Of a stretch of DNA of 64,000 nt, positions 55,684 to 64,000 are shown piece after piece. Below the pieces are notes generated by a model that worked only from the letters and a program-made list of their open reading frames with translations, had not been told where the DNA came from and made no database searches. A program made the translations under genes and the position numbers. The DNA comes from Iris pallida (taxonomy: Eukaryota; Streptophyta; Magnoliopsida; Asparagales; Iridaceae): assembly GCA_029216955.1 (NCBI GenBank), contig JANAVB010010791.1, positions 8,078,868 through 8,142,867 on the forward strand, written 5' to 3'. How positions within the stretch are numbered: the stretch's first letter is position 1; each line of letters begins with the position of its first letter.

Positions 55684-58629
55684 TGTCACGCCCCAGTACC
55701 GAAATACGGAGACGGACTAGGCCAGCTACACCATATGAGGTACGTAACGTCACACGGCGATCGTGGCTGTCGAGAGACTAGGGTGTACATGCTACAATCA
55801 AGTCTCCTATGGCCCCACAGAGTTCTATGTCTCAATCAATCAAATCATATCAGCAAATAGATGAACATTAAAGATAAAGCAGTAAGGCGTCCCCGACGCT
55901 TCATCAAAATGATCATGAGAGACTAGCTTCATAATTTAGCTATCTCGGAGAGTCAGGAGTACAAAATTATACACAGCTGCAGTCTGCTTAATTACAATTA
56001 TGTACTGACACAAAATATTAAGTAATCCGGCTAACAGGTGCCGGTGGCTAAACGCCGCAAAAGTATAAGCAGGAGTGGTGGAGAAGAAACCCACTCGAGT
56101 CCCCGAACTGCCATGCTCCTAGTATGCACCATGGATGTCAGGGAGGAAGATCGTGTCCTCTGGCTCTGCTACGGGATCTGGCCAAACAAAACCAGCGGGG
56201 TCAGCCCCGAATAGCAAGTACCGCCAAAGGGACACAAGAGTTAAGATTAAAAACCCAGTTAAATAGAATGATTGATAAGAGTAATACTTATGCTACTATT
56301 ATAGGGTAGCGCAACATCCTCGAACCCATATGGCACCCTTACAACCAAACAAGGACAAAAGGTGCCGCATGGATTCGGGACGTGTCGTACTCTATAGCTT
56401 TCACATAAGTTAAAAGGCATAAACAATAAAATCTCCTGATCGTGACTTCGGTCGATAGCCTATCGCAGCACAATAACCAACCCAACAATCAAACAAGAAC
56501 ATGGGTTGGATCATGTACCATGATAGACCATGTTCTCAGTCATTCCCAGAAGTAGCACTCCATAATCAGAATAAGTCTTCCGTTCATAACTTCGGTCCAC
56601 AGCCTATCATAGTACGATAACCAACCCAACAATCAAACAAGAACATGGGTTGGATCACGTACTATGACAGTCCGCTTCCCTCAGTTACTCACGGAAGGTA
56701 ATAGGATACAAGCGAGTCGTTTTCACGGCCAATCAAGTCTACGAGTTTCTAGTGGGACGAGGTTATCCTCGCGTCATGTTATTGGAAATCCTCAGATCGT
56801 ATCTTCCCAGCAAGGCTAGCCAACCCAGGGGTTCGCGTAGACAGGTATGATTGAGCACAGGTCCCTCGCAAGGCCACCTTGCTAAAACATATAATATATA
56901 GCAGGAATTAATCGGATACAGTCATCCACTCGTTGCAGATGACACAGTATCCGTGGAGACCAGCCGGCGCGTCAAGACAGTATCTCAAGACGGCTGGTAT
57001 AACACGATCTCGGGATTCTGCCCTCCCTATGCATCTAGTATATTTAGTTGCCTAATTTAACCCTAGGTGAAATCTTGGACTTTCATGCTGTGGCCTGCAT
57101 GATTATCCTCCTAAAGTCGTACTTTAGTACGAGCACCCCAAAGAGGATCCATGTCAATCAGTATGTCAACATGTTCTACCCTCCTTAGTGTAATGTATCA
57201 TTGCAAATACGCCACGTGGAGTTACGAGTCATTTGTCGAGCATGAACAAGAACTGGGATATTCAGGTACATGTATCAGGTAGGAACACTTTGTTCTCCGG
57301 GGTCACATTAGTGCTCATATCATGCTCGGGACAAAAAACGTAAGGATATAAAATGGGCATATAATATATATATAATAATAATAATAATAAGGTAACAAGA
57401 TAGGGCACAAAAGTCCATGCGGCTCAAGGGGAGTGAGTCCATGCGGCTAGGTCAACACAGGTTCATGCGGCTGGGACTGCACGCTCATGCGGCTAAGGGA
57501 GCCCAAGGCGCATGCGGCTGGAAGGGCGGGTTCATGCGGACGAAGGGGTATCAGCGTATGCGGCTGCGAAGGGAGCAATCGCCAGGCGGCCGGGGTTCAA
57601 CAGCATATGCGGCTAGGATCAGACGAAGTCTTATGCGGCTGAACATGGGCGATACATATGCGGCTGGATGATGGATGGGCCTTATGCGGCCCAAAAACAG
57701 TAGCGCATATGCGGCTGGGTGCAAAAGAACTCATGCGGCTGCGAAGGCTAGCCGCATGAAGTCCATGCGACAGGGGCTCATGCGGCTGAGTCTGAACAAG
57801 GCTATGCGGCTCAATTACTTGCCGCATGAGGATTCATGCGGTCAAGTACTCAAGCAAGTCTTATGCGGCTAGGAAGAACCTTCCATGCGGCTGAGCTCGA
57901 ACGAGTCTCATGCGGCTGGAAAGGTCATGCGGCCAGAGACTTGCCGCATGAAGATTCATGCGGTCAAGTACTGCTCTTCTTCTCCACTTGTCCGAGAAGA
58001 GGAGCCAAGCAACCATGGCTTCCAAACTACACAAAACCTTCATCCGGAGCCCAAATCGGAACTTCCTTAGGTCAAAATGGGGTAGAATAAAATTCTCTAC
58101 AACATGGAACCATCAAAACTTAAAAATAATGAAGTTTGCTAGATCAAAACCAAGAAAATCCGAAAATGGTTAAAACCTAGATCTACAAAGATTAAAGCTT
58201 CAAAATGGAAAACTTCAAGTTCTAAACTAGTATAGAATAAGGAGAAGAACATATTTTGACAAATAATTTTGTAAGAAAACATCAACAACATTTATGGATC
58301 CATCTCTTGAGCAAGTTGGTACTTGCCTTGGTTGGTGGAGGAAAGTAAATGAGAGAAAATAAATGAGAGGAGAGAATGAGTTGAGTTATTATATAGAATC
58401 TTGAACCCATGGGTTCATGATGAACCAAGGTGAACCAAGAATAGGTTACCCAAATGAGCCAAAACTGTAGGCCCAAATGCAGAAAATAAATTACGAAATA
58501 ATATTTTGTCGAATATTTTTGGAAAATGCATGAAGAAATACAGCATAATAAATATAGTAAAAATACAAGAAAAATACAATTTACCGGTTTACGTATTAAA
58601 AATACGTATTCCAGGATCGGGGAGTGACA
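55684..58629 (-). repeat. 5' LTR of Tekay copy 2
   Basis: 2946 bases, nearly identical to 47644-50595. Indels noted: one base near 56533, three bases in the GATGATG run near 57667, and two bases in the GAGAGA run near 58374. Confidence 0.96.
57416..57966 (+). repeat. ATGCGGCT word array in the 5' LTR (copy 2)
   Basis: Same array as in the 3' LTR with a few substitutions and one 3-base difference. No copy of the ATGCGG word is lost relative to the other LTR as far as I can see. Confidence 0.9.
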
Positions 58630-59960
58630 AATACGACACTAGAAGACTCCACCAAAGAGGCCTCAAGTCAATAGCGTAGCGGAGGGGATGAACATGATGC
58701 TAGTGGAGTGAGTGTGGTATTTGCTGGCAGAAGGAAAGTTATCGGACATTTAATGAGGTGAGGCCTTATATATTGCAATTTATATTATTAATCTACCTTA
58801 CCTGATAAAGTATGGTACGACAAAAAACTGCCATACAGTCACATGCGGGTGTTTAGGTGTAAGGCTTTCGTGCATGTACCGAATGATGAAAGGTCCAAAC
58901 TTGAGCCCAAGACAAGGTAGTGTTACTTTATCGACTATGGGTATGATGAGCTCAAGTACAAACTCTACGACCTAGTGTAAAATAAGCTTTACAAAAATCG
59001 AGATGTAGGATTCGTCAAGGATCAGACTATGATTGATATTAAGTAATCCAAAATGCTTTCTGAGGCTAAGGGTTTGCATGAGTTTGAGTCATTTAAGTTC
59101 GAGTCAGTTCCAACAATTACTGTAGATGTACCAGATAGGGGGATCTAGAATATGGAGTTGATCCCAACCTCGATCAGCACCCTGTCGAGGATGATCAGGA
59201 TAATCTTAAGGAGAATAAGCATGCAAACGAGGCAATTCCTGAAGGAAATGAGGTTGTTGGTGAATAGCCAACACCAGAGGCTACATTGAGGAGAGGTATC
59301 AAAGAGCATAGACCTTTGTAAGGTACTGAGATGATGAGTATATGTTATTGACTGACGGGGGAGAACCCGTAAGTTTTGTAGAGGCGATGGAGGACGAAAA
59401 TATAAAGGAGTGAATGCAGGCCATGCAGGAAGAGATGAGTTTCTCCAGACCAATCACACTTACGAGCTGGTGAAGTTGTCAAAGGGCAAGATGGACTTGA
59501 AGAATCATTAGGAGTTCCAAGTGAAGTCGGAAGAAGATGCTACTTGCCCGAGATAGAAGGCGAGTCTGGTAGTAAAGAGCTACGGTCAGCAAAAAGACAT
59601 AGATTTTGACAATAAAAAAATTTATCGGTCATCAAATTGTCGGTCATCAATCTGGTTCTAGGATTGGCAGCATGTTTTGACTTGGAGGTTGAGCAAATGG
59701 ATGTCAAGACAATGTTTCTTAATTTGATTTAGAGGAAGAGTTTACGAGGAGCTTGAGGGTTTCGGAAAGAAGGGCAAGGCACATTTGGTTTGTCGGTTGA
59801 TTCTACGGTTTGAAGCAGACTCGTGAAGGTTGGTCCAGTAACTTCGAGTCGTTCATAGGGGAGCATAGCTATGCTAAGATGGCGTCAGATGACTATGTCT
59901 TTGTGAACTATTTTGACGAAGATGATTTCATGATCTTGTTGCTCTATGTTTTGTGGGAGA
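58630..59960 (+). pseudogene. Decayed copia element A, right part (integrase end, RT start)
   Basis: Resumes the copia protein after the Tekay insertion: an NSVAEGMN integrase segment (about 58672), then KAFVHVPNDERSKLEPKTR (about 58862), the RT N-terminus with MQAMQEEM (about 59416), KSEEDATCPR (about 59526), LGLAACFDLEVEQMDVKT (about 59654) and DDYVFVNYF (about 59890). Reading alternates among frames with many stops. It breaks off at LLLYV (about 59940), before the catalytic YVDD could be completed; the remaining RT and RNase H are deleted. Confidence 0.85.
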
Positions 59961-60041
59961 ATATGCCACTAGAATAACATAGTTAAGATGGAAGGTCACT
60001 GGAATGACAATCTCCTCCATCTAGTCGGGAAGGAAAATATT

Positions 60042-60596
60042 TGTTAGAGTTTGGTAGAGTTTATTCCTATGTGGGAAACACCCGGGAGTGCAACAAGCGT
60101 CATCTTTGGGTCGTAGAAGCTCGAGAAGTCATTTATGATGAAGGAGGTTCGATTTGAGCTGGTTCTGAGACGTATCAAATCATTTCAGAGTTGGTGGCCT
60201 ATACCGGTAGCATACCACCGATATACCGCCATTATGCCTCAAGCAAAAATCGTCCAGCAAGTCTGTGATGCAAAATCGGTATTCTACAGTATATCGTCGA
60301 CATATATTTGAGCGCGGACTGAGCGTTTTTCGTAGTTTTATTTGGACCATTGGATAAATCAGATGGTTAGGTTTTGTCTTGGGATTAGGATGAGCTAAAT
60401 AGGTTATCCTAACATAATTCCAAGCAACAATAAAAAGGAGAGTTTTCTCAAAGGTGTGCAACTTTCAAAGAAAGAGAAAGACGATATTCGGTAGTCTGTG
60501 GTTGATTTGGAGAGGATCATTCGAGAAGACCCACTTCGGTTCGTTCTTGTGATCTCATCTTCACTAACTTGCTAATATCGTTGTATTATATTTCCA

Positions 60597-60666
<70 letters not shown>

Positions 60667-60936
60667 TAGTTCCGGTATTTAGTTTGGATCGGTGGGAGAA
60701 GTTGAAAGGTGAATTGGTGTATTTTTCTTTATTCACTAGTGAAGTTTTTTCGGGTTGGACTGATCGTCCCTTTTCTTCGTCATGATTTTCTACGTAAAAA
60801 TCTATTGTGTTTGTGTTGCATTTTGTGCTTGGAAATTGTGTTATTGTGCAGGTGCTTCACTTTATTTCAGTCCTCGCCGTTTCTTCCGGTTTTGGAACGA
60901 TTTTATTCCCGCTGGTTATGTGCTCCATTCCCAACA
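60042..60936 (+). repeat. 3' LTR of copia element A
   Basis: Starts TGTTAGAG after a purine-rich GGGAAGGAAAATAT and ends CATTCCCAACA, about 895 bases including a 63-base AT tract. The first 320 bases match the fragment at 45545-45830. Boundaries rest on the TG/CA ends and the purine tract; no target duplication could be matched because the left LTR is truncated. Confidence 0.65.
60601..60663. repeat. (TA)n microsatellite
   Basis: 63 bases of TA inside the copia A LTR; it probably inflated the LTR length. Confidence 0.97.
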
Positions 60937-61070
60937 CCTCATATATAATGGGACTCAAGATTCTTCTACTAGCCAGGTTTCACATACTTCTAAGTTGTCA
61001 ACTTAACGAATTGAGTATCATATTTAATGAGGAAGGAATTATGCTAAACATACTTGAACAGATTGATTAG

Positions 61071-61197
61071 TGTTGAGAGTATTAATGGGCTTTTAGTCCC
61101 ACATCGGGTAGAATAATAGGGAGAGGGGTTAGCCTCTCCTATATAAGTGTAGCTCCACCACAATAATAAACAAGTCAAATATTCTACTAAATTCTAT
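61071..61197 (+). repeat. 5' LTR of copia element B
   Basis: About 127 bases: TGTTGAGAGT start, CCCACATCGG block, TATA box CTATATAAG (about 61138-61146). The right end is set only by the PBS and lacks a clear CA. Short LTRs of this kind are usual in several copia lineages. Confidence 0.65.
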
Positions 61198-61198
61198 T

Positions 61199-61211
61199 TG
61201 GTATCAGAGCC
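61199..61211 (+). other. PBS, initiator tRNA-Met type (copia B)
   Basis: TGGTATCAGAGCC, the standard plant complement to initiator tRNA-Met. Confidence 0.9.
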
Positions 61212-61650
61212 ACCACCTCTCTCTCCACCAAACCCTAGCCATCATCCCTCTCCACAAAACCCTAACCCTACTCCACAAAACCCTAGCTGCCACCCCCAAA
61301 CCCCTTCCCACCTTCTTCGCCCCCACCGCCCCTCCTCCGCCCGCCTCCCCTCCCCCCAGCACCGCCCGGCCTCCGCCCGACTCCCCTCCTTCGCCGCCAG
61401 CACCGCCGGCCCCACCCAACACCACCGGCCGCTCCCCACCGTCGTCCCACCCCATCTCCTTTTACGTCGGCCTCCACCCCCCTCTCCCCACCGGCCCTTT
61501 TCCTCCTCGTCCGGCCATGCGACCTCCAGTCGCAACCCAACATAGGACATGAGGAGCGGCTCTCAGAGACGCCGCTACCGCTGAAAGAGGAACAGTAGAC
61601 GTGGAGAGGACGGTGACCAAAGGTGCAGACGGTCTCGATCTATCTTGTTG
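61212..61650 (+). other. C-rich, G-poor leader of copia B
   Basis: About 300 bases to 61500 are almost free of G on this strand, with CCCTAACCCTA and repeated AAAACCCTAG near the start. It is translatable as proline-rich peptide but has no support as a gene. It is best read as the untranslated leader between PBS and gag. Confidence 0.7.
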
Positions 61651-62712
61651 ATGGAAAAGGAGAAGACGAAGATGATGGAGACGATCTACGACAAGCTGAC
61701 GGCCAAAGAGATGAAGGCTTTGGTGGACGATGACTTCTCCAGGAGGCTGACTGAGACTAGTTTCCGTCCTGCACACACAGATGTGGATCCTTCGCCATAC
61801 AAAATGGCAAAGTTGGAGAAACTAGAAATAAAGTTGAAGGGTACTTCCAATTATTTGAAGTGGTCGCGTCAGGCGATGCGGACTCTGAAGGCAAGAGGCT
61901 TGGTAGGTTATGTGAATGGCCAAACCAAGGCACCTGAAGATCACTCCTCACGGAAGTTTGCTGTGTGGAAGATTGTCGACAATGTTGTAGCAGAATGGTT
62001 GACCGCCTCCTTGACCGACCAAGTGTCGGACAACGTGGAGGCAACGGAAGGAGCCAGTGATATTTGGATGACACTAAAGGACATGTACTCGGGGACGGGC
62101 AACCCTATGAGAGTCTTCCAACTGCAGGATGAACTTGATAAGGTGGTCCAAGAAGATCACACCATCTCCGAGTATGTGGCTGTGCTGAAGAAGTATTGGT
62201 CAGATCTCGACCACTATGATCCCATTGGTGTGGAAGATAAACAAGTGGAACCAGCATTTCCGAAGCATTACCAGAAGTTCATGGAGTATATCTCGCGACA
62301 GAGGATGATGAAGTTCCTGAAGGGGCTCAACCCAGCATTCGAGCAAAGGAGGAATGTGCTACTCGCACAACCCGGACTGCCATCACTAGAGAAGGCCATT
62401 GCTGCTATGGCACAAGAAGAAGCACGGTTGAAGCTGATGCCCAGCACCACTAACACTCCGGGAGAGAAATCAACTCTAGCAGTCTTTAACCCAAACCCTT
62501 CAGGAGGGGGAGGGTGCTACAACTGTGGAGACCCAGGATACTTCATCAGATTCTATACGAAGTCTATGAGAGACCAGTCCAGCGATCGTGGACGCGACCG
62601 TGGAGGACGTAGAGGCGCAGAGGAGGCTATGTCGGTGGCAGAGGACATTATTCTGGAGGGCACAAGACAAACCTGGCAGAAGGGGAAGGTGAAAATCAGT
62701 CATCTGATGTGA
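61651..62712 (+). pseudogene. gag: Copia B gag (damaged)
   Basis: A frame of 353 codons from ATG 61651 (MEKEKTKMMET) to TGA 62710-62712. The middle matches the copia Gag core (KLEIKLKGTSNYLKWSRQA, about 61826; LQDELDKVVQED, about 62124). The zinc knuckle reads CYNCGDPGYFIRFY (about 62515): the histidine and last cysteine of the CCHC pattern are both tyrosine, each one transition away, so RNA binding should be lost. After 62712 the element continues in another frame, so the stop comes from a frameshift. Confidence 0.85.
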
Positions 62713-64000
62713 CCCCTAGTAAGAGGAAGATATTGAAAATATGGAGGAACATAAAGCTTGGAACCAGCGACATTCGTGCCAACACTGCTGGGACATCGAC
62801 TCTAATCACCTCCGGGGGTAACATCACATACTATGCCAGTACAAGCACAGGTATACCTGTTCATGCCCTTGCATCTACCCACAAACCAGGAAGTGTAAAT
62901 TGGATAATTGATTCTGGGACATCCTGCCATGTTACGGGTGCCCGTGATGAGTTCTAATATTACACTCACCTGATGACACCTGAAAGCATTCAAACTGCTG
63001 ATGGTACTGCTAGACCTATTGTGGGTAAAGGGACTGTTGAATGCACCCCTTTGATGTGTCTAACTGATGTCTTGCATGCTCCATCCTTTCCTGTTAATCT
63101 ATTGTCCATAAGTGTCATTGTTCTTCAACTTAATTGTGTTGTTTTCTTTGACATTCCAAAGGTTATTTTTCAGGAGAAGGAAACGGGGAGACAGTTGTGG
63201 ACTGGCACTTGGCATAAAGGGCTATGGTACTTGGACAGGGGTGGGCTGGATACAGCACTGGCAGCACCGGTGGATGAAGCATAACCGGAAGAGCCGCGAA
63301 GTACCGTAGAAGAAGAATTATTACTCCAACATCAGCGCATAGGACACTCTTCATTTAGTCTACTTCCATATATGTATTAAAAAGCTAATAAGCAGAAGTT
63401 GGTTTGTGATGCTTGTGAACTTGGAAAATACACCAGAAGTTTAGCTGCTTTTGATATGATACACTCTGATGTGTGGAAATCTTGTCCTACAACTGCTGTT
63501 AATGATTTTAAGTGGTTTGTCACCTTTATTGACTGCCATACTCGTGTCACCTAGGTATACCTAATGAAAAGTAAGAGTGATGTTTTTGCATGCTTTCAAG
63601 ACTTCCATCGTAGGGTTTTAACACAGTACGGTGCCAAAGTAAAAATTTTGAGGTCTGACAATAGGACATAATATACTAACAAAGCCATTAAGGAGTACTT
63701 ATCAGCCAATGGGATATATCATCAGACTTTATGTACCTATACACCAGCACAAAATGGCGTGATGGAACGAAAGAACAGGTACCTGTTGGAAGTGGCAAGA
63801 TCGATGATGTTTGCTATTAATGTTCCAAAATACCTACGGGGACATGCCGTGTTGACTGCTGCATACCTTATCAACAGGATGCCCTCTCAGGTGTTAGGAT
63901 GGAAGACACCATTCGAGATGCTTACAGGTGAGAACAAGTACATTGTTCTCCCAAAAGTATTTGGTTGTGTACGTTTTGTAAAAGATAATAGACCTGTAGT
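62713..64000 (+). pseudogene. pol: Copia B protease and integrase (damaged, incomplete)
   Basis: Protease WIIDSGTSCHVTG (about 62903) is followed by a TAA at 62955-62957, then the gag-pre-integrase zinc region (HQRIGHSS, about 63328; CDACELGK, about 63409) and the integrase core (DVWKSCP, about 63470; LRSDNRT, about 63651; TPAQNGVMERKN, about 63742), ending in KVFGCVRFVKDN at the window edge. Additional stops: TAA 63282-63284, TAA near 63378, TAG near 63553 and TAA near 63668. The frame is otherwise continuous, so decay is moderate. Confidence 0.85.

Larger units (their letters stand above)
47644..58629 (-). mobile_element. Tekay/Del Ty3/gypsy retrotransposon, coding-intact (copy 2), nested in copia A
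   Basis: 10,986 bases on the minus strand: 5' LTR 55684-58629, internal 50596-55683, 3' LTR 47644-50595. Target duplication AATAC at 47639-47643 and 58630-58634. The LTR ends are TGTCACTCCCC and GGGGCGTGACA on the coding strand. One uninterrupted gag-pol frame spans almost all of the internal region, with every catalytic motif present. By eye the LTRs differ by about 24 substitutions and three small indels over 2.95 kb, so insertion is recent. The copia protein sequence resumes on the other side, which proves the nesting. Confidence 0.97.
61071..64000 (+). mobile_element. Copia element B, truncated by the window end
   Basis: Starts with a short LTR at 61071 (TGTTGAGAGT), then PBS, leader, gag, protease and integrase, in copia order (integrase before RT). 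The window ends within the region after the integrase core. Frameshifts and stops show that this copy is defective. The 3' LTR and RT are outside the window. Confidence 0.88.

Overview
The window is a repeat-dominated stretch of a flowering-plant nuclear genome. The evidence is plant Ty3/gypsy lineages (Tekay/Del chromovirus and Tat with a second, archaeal-type RNase H), Ty1/copia, hAT and CACTA DNA transposons, a TRIM, GT-AG introns, and a trace of a plant Rossmann-fold gene. Nothing is prokaryotic. The species cannot be named from the sequence. I find no complete host gene, no rRNA or tRNA gene and no CRISPR.

Layout. (1) 95-11309 is a decayed Tekay element on the + strand, with 3.1-kb LTRs and target duplication ATACC. 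Its gag-pol is broken by several TAG/TGA stops, two frameshifts and two catalytic substitutions. (2) 11310-18879 is a patchwork: a CACTA terminus, LTR relics and long AT microsatellites. (3) 18885-37341 is an 18.5-kb Tat-lineage element with 2.19-kb LTRs (about 26 differences by eye) and target duplication CCTCC. It carries a long gag-protease frame, a pol frame (RT, RNase H, archaeal-type RNase H, integrase) separated from it by one in-frame TAG, a cluster of five hairpins sharing one loop, and an antisense three-exon gene resembling plant-mobile-domain proteins. (4) 37347-44574 is relic LTR sequence, the last two exons of a Rossmann-fold gene on the minus strand, and a small hAT element with 8-bp duplications. 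(5) 44575-45417 is a TRIM with perfect structure. (6) 45530-60936 is a decayed copia element split by a young, coding-intact Tekay element (47644-58629, minus strand, target duplication AATAC). (7) 61071-64000 is a second copia element cut by the window end.

How it works together. These are mostly selfish elements. Each LTR element encodes Gag plus protease, RT/RNase H and integrase for RNA-mediated transposition. The minus-strand Tekay copy has an unbroken polyprotein with all catalytic residues and is the best candidate for recent activity. The Tat element is the most unusual: convergent sense pol and antisense gene, a shared TATA decamer in both orientations, and a hairpin array in the convergent spacer with changing but still complementary stems around a constant loop. 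That array is my leading candidate for an undescribed element.
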